Positions 53,677 through 63,890 of a DNA stretch of 64,000 bases are shown here, one piece after another. The translations under genes and the position numbers were made by a program. Origin of the DNA: Cladorhizidae sp. MBARI D1340-BT2 (lineage: Eukaryota; Porifera; Demospongiae; Poecilosclerida; Cladorhizidae); contig JAQNBH010000011.1 in NCBI GenBank assembly GCA_028752905.1, positions 26,218,833 through 26,282,832 on the forward strand, read 5' to 3'. Each line of letters opens with the position of its first letter. The first letter of the stretch is position 1. Under the pieces are notes generated by a model. The model did not search any database. It had not been told where the DNA came from and saw only the letters and a list, made by a program, of their open reading frames with translations.

Positions 53677-55822
53677 CACACCAGCATTCATGGTTTGCTG
53701 CACACCAGAGTTCATGGCTTGATACAGAGTTCATGACTGCTACACACCAGAGTTCATGTCTTGCTACACATCATAGTTCATACATAGCTTGATACACATC
53801 AGAGTTCATAGCTTGCTGCATGCCAGTGTTCATAGCTTGATGCACACCTGAGTTCAAGGCTTAACATACCAGTGTTCAAAGGTTGCTACACACCAGAGTT
53901 CATGGCTTGATACAGAGTTCATGACTGCTACACACCAGAGTTCATGTCTTGCTACAGACCAGAATTCTTAGCTTGATACACACCAGAGTTACTGGCTTGA
54001 TGCACGCCAGAGTTCATGCCTTACTACACACCAGAGTTTATGCCTTACTACATACCAGAGTTCATGGCTTGATGCACACCAGAGTTCATGGCTTGTTGCA
54101 CACCAGAGCTCATGACTTGATGCTCACCAGAGTTAATAGCTTGATACACACCAGTGTTCATGGCTTGAAGCACACCAGAGTTCATGGCTCGATGCAAACC
54201 AAAGTTCATGGCTTGGTACACACCAGAGTACATGGCTTAACACACAAGGCTTGCTGCATACTAGATTTCATTGCCTCATACGGAGTTCATAACTGCTACA
54301 CACCAGAGTTCATATGTTGCTATAGACAAGAATTCATAGCTTGATACACGCCAGAGTTCATGGCTTGCTTCATACCAGAGTTCATGGCTTGATGCACACC
54401 AGAGTTCATGGCTTGATGCACACCAGAGTTCATAGGTTGATGCACACCAGAGTTAATAGCTTGATACACAACAGAGTTCATGGCTTGATGCACACCAGAG
54501 TTCATGGCTTGAAACACACCAGAGTTCATGGCTTGAGACGCCAGAGTTCATGGCTTGATACAGAGTTCATGACTGCTACACACAAGACATCATAACTTGC
54601 TACACACCCGAGTTGATAGCTTGATACAGACCAGAGTTCATAGCTTGATACCCGCCAGAGTTCATGGCTTGATGCACACCAGGGTTCATGTCTTGCTACA
54701 CACCAGAATTCATATAGCTTGATAGAGACTGGAGTTCATAGCTTGATACACACTAGAATTCATGTTTTGCTACACACCAGAGTTCATATAGCTTGATACA
54801 GACCAGAGTTCATGGCTTGATGCACACCAGAGTTCATGGCTTGATGCAAACCAGAGTTCATGGCTTGACACACTCCAGAGTTCATGGCTTAAGACACCAG
54901 TGTTCATGGCTTGATACAGAGTTAATGACTGATATACACCAGAGTTCATGTCTTGCTACACATCATAGTTCATACATAGCTTGATACACATCAGAGTTCA
55001 TAGCTTGCTGCATGCCAGTGTTCATAGCTTGATGCACACCTGAGTTCATGGTTTGATGCACACCAGAGATCATGACTTGTTGCACACCAGAGTTCAAGGC
55101 TTAACATACCAGTGTTCAAGAGTTGCTACACACCAGAGTTCATGGCTTGATACAGAGTTCATGACTGCTACACACCAGAGTTCATGTCTTGCTACAGACC
55201 ACAATTCTTAGCTTGATACACACCAGAGTTACTGGCTTGATGCACGCCAGCATTCATGCCTTACTACATACCAGAGTTCATGGCTTGATGCAAACCAGAG
55301 TTAATAGCTTGATACACACCAGTATTCATGGCTTGAAGTACACCAGAGTTCATGGCTTGAAACACACCAGAGTTCATGGCTTTAGACGCCTGACTTCATG
55401 GCTTGAGAGAGAGTTCATGACTGCTACACACCAGAGTTCATGTCTTGCTACACAACAGTTTTCATAGCTTGATGCATACCAAAATTCATGGCTTGATGCG
55501 CACAAGAGTTCATGGCTTGATGCACACCAGAGTTCATGGCTTGATGCACACCGGAGTTCATTGCTTCATGCAAACTAAATTTCATGGTTTGATGCACACC
55601 AGAGTTCATGGCTTGATGCACACCAGAGTTCATTGCTTGATGCAAACTAAATTTCATGGTTTGCTGCATACCAGAGTTCATGGCTTGATACAGAGTTCAT
55701 GACTGCTACACACCAGAGTTCATGTCTTGCTACACACCAGAATTCATCGCTTGATACACACCAGAGTTCATGGCTTGATGCATACCAGAGTTTATGGCTT
55801 GGTACACACCAGAGTACATGGC

Positions 55823-55826
55823 TTAA
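55823..55826. other. Target-site duplication TTAA, left side of copy 2
   Basis: TTAA after GTACATGGC and directly before the G-run of the second insert. It was inherited with the 3766-bp block. Confidence 0.85.
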
Positions 55827-56327
55827 GGGGGGGCTATGCCTCCAAAATTCGAGCTTTCTTTTTTCCCTTTTCCCCCCCTTCTTCTGGCAAACACTTTTCC
55901 CCCCCATGTAACAGATCAAGAAACTACAAAGAGGACACATCTTGCATGATATTTGCCCTAATTTGATCTATATGTTTCTAATTTCCCCCCCAAAATCTTG
56001 TTCTTTTGCCGTATAGCTCATAACTTGGCTACACTTAACCCAAAAAAGATAATTTTTTATCACCGGGTAGCCATTCTAATTATCTGTCTTTTGTATTTGC
56101 CAAAATTTTGAGTACTCTAAGTATTAGCAAGTTATGGTAATTTGAAGTGGTAAGGTTTGGGATTTTTCCTGGTGTTTTCCAGTTGCCAAAGCGGTGGCCT
56201 GCCAGTGAAAATCCACTACATTTATTAATAATCTGTTCACATGTTGTAGATAAGGGCCTTCTCTATCAGTTGACAAAATCTGGGACTTTGGTCTTGTTAA
56301 TTAGGGCAGTTATGAATTGTACTGCAA

Positions 56328-56486
56328 GATAGATCAACTTATTTAGGGATCTTGATGTATCTTCCGAGAAAATATGTCTGCAGGGACATTCAACATATCA
56401 TTAGGCAGGATAGATCAACTTATTTAGGGATCTTGATGTATCTTCCCAGAAAATATGTCTGCTGAGACATTTAACATATCATTAGG
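56328..56486 (+). repeat. 81-bp direct repeat inside the transposon, copy 2
   Basis: Same pair of units as at 52563-52721, at +3765. One additional substitution is visible in the second unit (GTCTGCTGAG instead of GTCTGCAGAG). Confidence 0.88.
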
Positions 56487-56535
56487 AACAAAGCATAAGG
56501 AAATAGGGAATAAAATGACCTGCATATACTAAGTT

Positions 56536-56566
56536 CCCCCCACCCCCCTCCCCCCACACACACCCC
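56536..56566 (-). other. Potential G-quadruplex tract, copy 2
   Basis: Same C-run arrangement as at 52771-52801, unchanged in the second transposon copy although other positions have mutated. Confidence 0.75.
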
Positions 56567-57437
56567 TGGCGACTACACATGAAATCAGTTCAAACTGTTG
56601 TTGCATCTATCTACTTGCTATTTCCAAAGTTTTGGAGACATAGGATGCTTCTTTCAAAGTTATGGTGGATCTACTTCATCATACATTTCTTTGACATGCA
56701 AAAACATTCAGCTGTAAAGGAAAGTTCCATAACAATTTTCATCATATTTTTCTTTCTTACATGTAGATATAGGCACAGAAAAACCCAAGAGTCACGGAAG
56801 TAAAAAAAAACAGATTAAGGAATTGCTAAAAATTGTAAAAGAACATATTTTGTCAAGTTATTTCAGTGCTAACTCAAACATTTCATTTTCCAAACTTGGA
56901 ATGCTTATTCCCATAATTAATGGAAATATTTTTGTTGCGAGAATAACTTTAAAAACGTTTGCTCAATTTTTAGGCTATGTATGTCATTTTAGAGCTCTTT
57001 TAGTACTCTGTGATACCCATGAATCAGATTTTTGTTTACTGCAAGGATTGCCAAGAGATGTTAGTAAGAAGAGGTGGCCTCTCGTTTTTATCAGTTTTTC
57101 AGACTCTGTAAGTGTGTAACTAATCAACATGACAACATATGGTAACTTTGCTCCATGAATATCACTGAGACACTTCTTAGCAACCCACACACCAATTATG
57201 AGTAAATAACTTCAAATCATTAGGCAGCTATGTCTGCCACAAATATCTTGGAGTCACCTCGATGTTTCTGCATGTATCTTCTGAGAAAATTATATAGAGA
57301 TATTAACACTTTATAAAAACAAACACAGAATAATAAAGACTTTGTATCATAAATACTTGTGTAGACGAAAGAGAAAAAAAGTTATGACAATTAGAAATAG
57401 GTACAACTATTTTGTGGTTTTGATGCATAGTCCCCCC

Positions 57438-57441
57438 TTAA
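57438..57441. other. Target-site duplication TTAA, right side of copy 2
   Basis: TTAA after six C, followed by CACACCAGCATTCATGG as in copy 1. Confidence 0.85.
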
Positions 57442-58607
57442 CACACCAGCATTCATGGTTTGCTGCACACCAGAGTTCATGGCTTGATACAGAGTTCATG
57501 ACTGCTACACACCAGAGTTCATGTCTTGCTACACATCATAGTTCATACATAGCTTGATACACATCAGAGTTCATAGCTTGCTGCATGCCAGTGTTCATAG
57601 CTTGATGCACACCTGAGTTCATGGTTTGATGCACACCAGAGATCATGACTTGTTGCACACCAGAGTTCAAGGCTTAACATACCAGTGTTCAAAGGTTGCT
57701 ACACACCAGAGTCATGGCTTGATACAGAGTTCATGATTGCTACACACCAGAGTTCATGTCTTGCTACAGACCAGAATTCTTAGCTTGATACACACCAGAG
57801 TTACTGGCTTGATGCACGCCAGAGTTCATGCCTTACTACACGCCAGAGTTCATGCCTTACTACATACCAGAGTTCATGGCTTGATGCACACCAGAGTTCA
57901 TGGCTTGTTGCACACCAGAGTTCATGACTTGATGCTCACCAGAGTTAATAGCTTGATACACACCAGTGTTCATGGCTTGAAGCACACCAGAGTTCATGGC
58001 TCGATGCAAACCAAAGTTCATGGCTTGGTACACACCAGAGTACATGGCTTAACACACAAGGCTTGCTGCACACTAGATTTCATTGCCTCAAACGGAGTTC
58101 ATAACTGCTACACACCAGAGTTCATGTGTTGCTATAGACAAGAATTCATAGCTTGATACACGCCAGAGTTCATGGCTTGCTTCACACCAGAGTTCATGGC
58201 TTGATGCACACCAGAGTTCATGGCTTGATGCACACCAGAGTTCATAGGTTGATGCACACCGGAGTTAATAGCTTGATACACACCAGAGTTCATGGCTTGA
58301 TGCACACCAGAGTTCATGGCTTGAAACACACCAGAGTTCATGGCTTGAGACGCCAGACTTCATGGCTTGATACAGAGTTCATGACTGCTACACATAAGAC
58401 CTCATAACTTGCTACACACCCGAGTTGATAGCTTGATACAGACCAGAGTTCATAGCTTGATACCCGTCAGAGTTCATGGCTTGATGCACACCAGGGTTCA
58501 TGTCTTGCTACACACCAGAATTCATATAGCTTGATAGAGACTGGAGTTCATAGCTTGATACACACTAGAATTCATGTTTTGCTACACACCAGAGTTCATA
58601 TAGCTTG

Positions 58608-59110
58608 ATACACATCAGAGTTCATAGCTTGCTGCATGCCAGTGTTCATAGCTTGATGCACACCTGAGTTCATGGTTTGATGCACACCAGAGATCATGAC
58701 TTGTTGCACACCAGAGTTCAAGGCTTAACATACCAGTGTTCAAGAGTTGCTACACACCAGAGTTCATGGCTTGATACAGAGTTCATGACTGCTACACACC
58801 AGAGTTCATGTCTTGCTACAGACCACAATTCTTAGCTTGATACACACCAGAGTTACTGGCTTGATGCACGCCAGCGTTCATGCCTTACTACATACCAGAG
58901 TTCATGGCTTGATGCAAACCAGAGTTAATAGCTTGATACACACCCGTGTTCATGGCTTGAAGTACACCAGAGTTCATGGCTTGAAACACACCAGAGTTCA
59001 TGGCTTTAGATGCCTGACTTCATGGCTTGATAGAGAGTTCATGACTGCTACACACCAGAGTTCATGTCTTGCTACACAACAGTTTTCATAGCTGGATGCA
59101 TACCAAAATT
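58608..59110 (+). repeat. Partial third copy of the 3766-bp block (no insert)
   Basis: Landmarks from 54984 recur at 58608, and those at 55189 recur at 58813 (+3624). The match ends near 59110, well before the position where the insert would lie, so this copy says nothing about the age of the insertion. Confidence 0.8.
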
Positions 59111-61002
59111 TATGGCTTGATGCACACCAGAGTTCATGGCTTGATGCAAACCAGAGTTCATGGCTTGATGCACACCAGAGTTCATGGCTTGAACTACACC
59201 AGAGTTCATGGCTTCATGCACATAATCGTTCTTAGCTCGATGCACACCAAAGTTCATGGCTTGATGCACACCAGAGTTCATGGCTTGATGTACGCCAGAG
59301 TTCATGGCTTGAGACATTTATAGTTCATGGCTAGTTATAGACTTCATGAAGGTAACACACCAGAATTCATCTCTTGATGCACACCAGAGTTCATGGCTTG
59401 CTTCACACCAGAGTTCATGGCTTGATGCACACCAGAGTTCATGGCTTGATGCACACCAGAGTTCATAGGTTGATGCACACCAGAGTTAATAGCTTGATAC
59501 ACACCAGAGTTCATGGCTTGATGCACACCAGAGTTCATGGCTTGAAACACACCAGAGTTCATGGCTTGAGACGCCAGACTTCATGGCTTGATACAGAGTT
59601 CATGACTGCTACACACAAGACCTCATAACTTGCTACACACCCGAGTTGATAGCTTGATACAGACCAGAGTTCATAGCTTGATACCCGCCAGAGTTCATGG
59701 CTTGATGCACACCAGGGTTCATGTCTTGCTACACACCAGAATTCATATAGCTTGATAGAGACTGGAGTTCATAGCTTGATACACACTAGAATTCATGTTT
59801 TGCTACACACCAGAGTTCATATAGCTTGATACAGACCAGAGTTCATAGGCTGATGCACACAAGAGTTTATGGCTTGATGCACTCCATAGTTCATGGCTTA
59901 AGCCTTAAGACATCAGAGTTCATGGCTTGATACAGAGTTCATGACTGATATACACCAGAGTGCATGTCTTGCTACACACCAGAGTTCATAGCCTGATACA
60001 TACCAGAGTTCTTGGCTTGTTGCACATCAAAGTTGATGGTTTGATGCACACCTGAGTTAATGGCTTGATGCACACCAGAATTCATGGCTTGATGCAAACA
60101 AGAGTTCATGGCTTGATGCACACCAGAGTTCATGGCTTGATGCACACCAGAGTTCATTCCTTGATGCAAACTAAATTTCATGGCTTGATGCACACCAGAG
60201 TTCAAGGCTTGAGACATACCAGAGTTCATGGCTTGAGACACCAGATTTTATGGCTTGATACAGAACAGAGTTCATGTCTGCTATAAATCAGAGTTCATGT
60301 GTTGCTACACACTAGAGTCCATAGCTTGATACACACCAGAGTTCATGGCTTGATGCACCCCGGAGTTCATGGCTTGCTGTATGCCAGAATTCATGTCTTA
60401 CTACACACCAGAGTTCATAGCTTGATACACATCAGAGTTCATAGCTTGCTGCATGCAAGCTTGATGTACACATGGGTTCATGGCTTGATGCACACCAGAG
60501 TTCATGGCTTGTTGCAAACCAGAGTTCATGGCTTGATGCATACCAGAGTTCATGGCTTGTTACACACAACAGAGTACATGGCTTAACACACTAGCATTCA
60601 TGGCTTGCTGCAAACCTGAGTTCATGGCTGGATACAGAGTTCATGACTGCTACACACCAGAGTTCATGTCTTGCTACACAACAGTTTTCATAGCTTGATG
60701 CATACCAAAATTTATGGCTTGATGCACACCAGAGTTCATGGCTTGATGCAAACCAGAGTTTATGGCTTGATGCACACCAGAGTTCATGGCTTGACCTACA
60801 CCAGAGTTCATGGCTTCATGCACATAATCGTTCTTAGCTCGATGCACACCAAAGTTCATGGCTTGATGCACACCAGAGTTCATGGCTTGATGTATACCAG
60901 AGTTCATGGCTTGAGACATTTATAGTTCATGGCTAGTTATAGACTTCATGAAGGTAACACACCAGAATTCATCTCTTGATGCACACCAGAGTTCATGGCT
61001 TG
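59041..61002 (+). repeat. 1602-bp tandem repeat, 1.2 copies
   Basis: ATGACTGCTACACACC at 59041 recurs at 60643, and the run at 59069-59323 recurs at 60671-60925. The second copy stops near 61002, just before the 28-bp array. Inside copy 1, about 59830-60640 is nearly identical to about 30225-31035 (offset 29605), so a segment typical of the distant block has been placed here. Confidence 0.82.
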
Positions 61003-61036
61003 ATGCACACCAGAGTTCATGGCTTGATGCAAACCA

Positions 61037-63145
61037 ACTGCCTGGGTATACCTAGGTTGCATCAACTGCCTGGGTATACCTAGGTTGTATCATCTGCCTG
61101 GGTATACCTAGGTTGTATCAGCTGCCTGGTTATACCTAGATTGCATCAATTGCCTGGGTATACCTAGATTGTATCAGCTGTCTGTGTATACCTAGGTTGC
61201 TTCAGCTGCCTGGGTATACCTAGGTTCCATCAATTGCCTGGGTATACCTAGATTGTAGCAGCTGCCTGGGTATACGTAGGTTGCATCAACTGCCTGGGTA
61301 TACCTAGGTTGTATCAGCTGCCAGGGTATACCTAGGTTCCATCCATTGCCTGGGTATACCTAGATTGTATCAGCTGCCTGGGTATACCTAGATTGTATCA
61401 GCTACCTTGGTATACCTAGGTTGCATCAACTGCCTGGGTATACCTAGGTTGTATTAGCTGCCTGGGTATACCTAGGTTCCATCAATTGCCTGGGTATACC
61501 TAGATTGTATCAGCTTCCTGGGTATCCTAGGTTGCATCAACTGCCTGGGTATACCTAGGTTGTATCAACTACCTGGGTATACCTAGGTTGCATCAACTGC
61601 CTGAATATACCTAGGTTGCATCAATTGCCTGGATATACCTAGGTTGTATCAGATGCCTGTGTATACCTAGGTTGCATCAATTGCCTGGGTATACCTAGGT
61701 TGTATCAGCTGCCTGGGTATACCTAGGTTGTATCAGCCGCCTGGGTATACCGAGATTGCATCAATTGCCTGGGTATACCTAGATTGTATCAGATGCCTTG
61801 GTATACCTAGGTTGCATTAACTGCCTGAGTATACCTAGGTTGTAATCAGCTGCCTGGGTATACCTAGGTTCCATCAATTGCCTGGGTATACCTTGATTGT
61901 ATCAGCTGCCTGGGTACACCTAGGTTGCATCAACTGTCTGAGTATACCTAGGTTGTATCAGCTTCCTAGGTATACTTAGGTTGCATCAGCTGCCTGGGTA
62001 TACCTAGGTTGCATCAATTGCCTGAGTATACCTAGTATGCATCAGATGCCTGGCTATACCTCGGTTGCATCCATTGCCTGTGTATTCTTAGGTTACATCA
62101 GCTGCCTGGGTATACCTAGGTTGCATCAACTGCCTGGGTATACCTATGTTGCATCAGCTCTCTGGATATACCTAAGTTGCATCAACTGCCTGGGTATACC
62201 TAGGTTGTATCAGCGGCCAGGGTATACCTAGGTTCCATCAATTGCCTGTGTATACCTAGATTGTATCAGCTGCCTGGGTATACCTAGATTGTATCAGCTA
62301 CCTTGGTATACCTAGGTTGCATCAACTGCCTGGGTAAACCTAGGTTGTATCAGCTGCCTGGGTATACCTAGGTTCCATCTATTGCCTTGGTATACCTAGA
62401 TTGTATCAGTTGCCTGGGTATCCTAGGTTGCATCAACTGCCTGGGTATACCTAGGTTGCATCAACTGCCTGGTTATACCTAGGTTGCATCCGTTGCCTGT
62501 GTATACTTAGGTTACATCAGCTGCCTGGGTATACCTAGGTTATATCAGCTGCCTGGGCATCCTAGGTTGCATCAACTGCCTGGGTATACCTAGGTTACAT
62601 CAACTGCCTGGTTATACCTAGGTTGCATCCATTGCCTGTGTATACTTAGGTTACATCAGCTGCCTGGGTATACCTAGTTTACATCAACTGCCTGGGTATA
62701 CTTATGTTGCATCAGATGTCTGGGTATACCTAGGTTGCATCCACTGCTTGGGTATACCTAATTGCATCATCTACCTGGGTATACCTAGGTTGCAACAATT
62801 GCCTGTGTATACCTTGGTTGCATCAAATGCCTGGGTATACCTAGTTTGCATCAATTGACTGGCTATACGTAGGTTGCAGCCTGAGTATATCTAGGTTGCA
62901 TCAACTGCCTGGTTGTATCAACTGCCTGGCTATACCTAGGTTGCATCAGCTGCCTGGGTATACCTAGGTTGAATCAACTGCCTGTATATACCCAGGTTGG
63001 ATAAACTGCCTGGGTATACCTTGCTTGCATCAACTGTCTGGGTATACCTAGGTTGCATCAACTGCCTGAGTACATCTAGGTTGCATCAACTGCCTGGATA
63101 TACCTAGGTTGCATCAGCTGCCTGGGTATACCTAGGTTGAATCAG
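61037..63145 (+). repeat. 28-bp tandem array, about 75 units
   Basis: The unit reads CTGCCTGGGTATACC followed by TAGGTTGCATCAA. The first full copies start at 61038 and 61066. Variants alternate, including TAGGTTGTATCAG, TAGGTTCCATCAATTG and TAGATTGTATCAG; a few units have lost bases (GGGTATCCTAGG near 61523, 62418 and 62557). Each unit contains a near-palindrome, CCTGGGTATACCTAGG, pairing at 7 of 8 positions around its centre. No spacers separate the units. The array touches the 24-bp satellite on the left and the pol fragment on the right with nothing between. Confidence 0.96.
62186..62440 (+). repeat. Higher-order copy within the 28-bp array
   Basis: The order of variant units here repeats that at about 61290-61544 with an offset of 896 bp (32 units). 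Shared rare marks are GCCAGGGTATACC (61320 and 62216), GCTACCTTGGTATACC, and the shortened unit CCTGGGTATCCTAGG. A smaller repeat with a 139-bp offset links CCTGGTTATACC at 62468 and 62607. Confidence 0.8.
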
Positions 63146-63534
63146 GTAGCCTCTGCGACATCATCCAAGAGGTCTTGCACTACAGGCATCTGGTAGGGAT
63201 CGGCGTTGGTCTCATGGTTAAGCTTCCTATAGTCAATGCAATGCCTGATTAACCCTGTGAGCTTCCTAACTGGCACCATAGGTGAGGACCAGGGGCTTCT
63301 AGTAGGCACTAAGATACCTTGCCTGACCAGAGACTGGATCTCAGCCTTCAGCTCAGCTCTCCAACCTGGCGCAATTCTGTTGGGAGCAGTACGGATGGGC
63401 TGGACTTGACCCGTGTCTATCACATGTTCAGTCCCACTAACCTTCCCTAGTTCAGTGGTGACCACATCTGAAAATTCTTCCAAGAGCTTTTGTAGCTCAA
63501 TCTTCTGATCAGACGTTAGAACAGGTATACCCAT
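63146..63534 (-). pseudogene. Ty3/gypsy-type reverse transcriptase, N-terminal fragment
   Basis: A minus-strand frame of about 130 codons reads the start of a retrotransposon reverse transcriptase. Residues about 8-25 give the LQKLLEEFSDVV region common before the domain, followed by VIDTG. Residues about 68-85 contain LVRQGILVPTRSPWSSP, and about 95-108 contain RHCIDYRKLN; both are classic Ty3/gypsy motifs 1 and 2. The frame continues to DPYQMP and QDLLDDVAEAT, where KLDL-type sequence should follow, but it stops at a TGA supplied by the last 28-bp unit (63142-63144). The catalytic YxDD region, RNase H and everything downstream are missing. It begins at an ATG (63534) with a TAA two codons upstream, overlapping the integrase frame by 19 bases in the -1 frame. 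Confidence 0.92.
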
Positions 63535-63890
63535 CTCACCTTACCAATTGGGTCAGGGGAGTCGCCACTCTCATCAGCAACCACTACCCGAAAGAGGCTG
63601 GCCGTAGGGGTCTTCCATTCCTTAAGCCTATTTATATGGACTACCTCGGTGTGGGACCTCTTATCAGGTACAGCTAACTTATAGTTTGTGTCAGATAGCT
63701 TGGCAATCACCTCATAGGGGCCCACCCAAATACTGTGCAGCTTCCCAGTAAGACCCGGTGTATGGCATAATACCATGTCTCCAGGCTCCAGGTGCCTCTC
63801 CTGGGCTCTCTCGTCATAGGTCTTAGCTTTAAACTCTTCCTCATTTTCCCGGGCAGCCTCCTGCAGGATAGTGAGAGTCCTTCTTAAATA
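63516..63890 (-). pseudogene. Retrotransposon integrase, C-terminal fragment
   Basis: A minus-strand frame open from 63911 down to the stop at 63516 encodes the end of a Ty3/gypsy-type integrase. It has ILQEAARENEEEFKAK, then RHLEPGDMV, GKLHSIWVGPYEV and HINRLKEW, the typical tail after the catalytic core. An internal ATG lies at 63774-63776, but the homology clearly starts further upstream, near 63890. The zinc-finger and DDE core parts are absent: before 63890 the sequence becomes AT-rich and a TGA closes the frame at 63912-63914. It lies upstream of the reverse transcriptase fragment on the same strand, the order seen in Gmr1-like Ty3/gypsy elements. The end reads into a different frame from the reverse transcriptase. 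Confidence 0.88.

Larger units (their letters stand above)
51090..54855 (+). repeat. 3766-bp block carrying the transposon, copy 1
   Basis: The block starts just before GACACACTCCAGAGTTC (51101), which recurs at 54867. It holds about 970 bp of satellite, the 1612-bp insert and about 1180 bp of satellite. Landmarks before the insert are offset by 3766 and those in most of the insert by 3765. A 48-bp gap near 53857 and a 1-bp gap near 57711 in the partner shift later landmarks to 3812. Confidence 0.9.
53673..55826 (+). repeat. 24-bp satellite array, middle block
   Basis: The same 24-bp satellite in the same orientation lies between the two copies of the 1.6-kb insert. It starts and ends at the TTAA tetranucleotides that border the inserts. 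Relative to the matching stretch after the second insert, it lacks a 48-bp (two-unit) piece near 53857, which shows that whole units are gained and lost inside blocks. No other sequence is present. Confidence 0.96.
55827..57437. mobile_element. Non-autonomous TTAA-type DNA transposon, copy 2 (1611 bp)
   Basis: Same element as 52061-53672, one base shorter because a C-run near 55873 has 7 instead of 8 bases. About 16 substitutions separate the copies by eye (for example TTTGAAATGC against TTTGACATGC and GACGCATAG against GATGCATAG near the right end). It lies at the same point of a duplicated 3766-bp block, so it arose by block duplication, not by a second transposition. Confidence 0.85.
54856..58600 (+). 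repeat. 3766-bp block carrying the transposon, copy 2
   Basis: Tandem partner of 51090-54855 with the insert at the same internal position. The match ends near 58600, where copy 2 reads ATATAGCTTGATACACATC and copy 1 reads ATATAGCTTGATACAGACC. The two inserts differ at about 16 positions by eye (around 1%), so this duplication is older than the 1089-bp and 4327-bp events. Confidence 0.9.
57438..61036 (+). repeat. 24-bp satellite array, right block
   Basis: Satellite resumes right after the second insert and runs to 61036, where it passes without a spacer into the 28-bp array. The last unit is cut within GATGCAAACCA. The block contains a copy of the post-insert region, a partial copy of the 3766-bp block (58608 to about 59110) and a 1602-bp duplication (59041 onward). 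Confidence 0.96.

Noticed and set aside
55827..57437. Second independent insertion of the same transposon.
   Set aside because: The flanking satellite units and internal block position are the same as in copy 1, and the whole 3766-bp surround is duplicated. One insertion followed by block duplication is simpler.
1..61036. Centromere or telomere identity of the satellite.
   Set aside because: No telomere-type short G-rich repeat and no recognised centromere protein box is visible. Higher-order structure alone does not show centromere function.
61290..62216. A link between the 896-bp period in the 24-bp satellite (22645-24436) and the 896-bp offset in the 28-bp array.
   Set aside because: The sequences are unrelated. 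896 is 32 x 28 in the second array but not a multiple of 24 in the first, so the shared number is coincidence.
62037..62231. 64-codon plus-strand open frame in the 28-bp array.
   Set aside because: It is made only of translated 28-bp units. A 28-bp period shifts frame every unit and no protein family is recognisable.
61037..63145. Possible CRISPR array because of a regular 28-bp direct repeat.
   Set aside because: The units are contiguous with no unique spacers, there are no cas genes, and the context is eukaryotic. This is a minisatellite.
63516..63540. GTAAGG at the end of the integrase frame (minus strand) as a splice donor joining integrase and reverse transcriptase.
   Set aside because: The motif is short, no acceptor is evident in the overlap, and the element is plainly truncated. 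A frame-breaking mutation is as likely.
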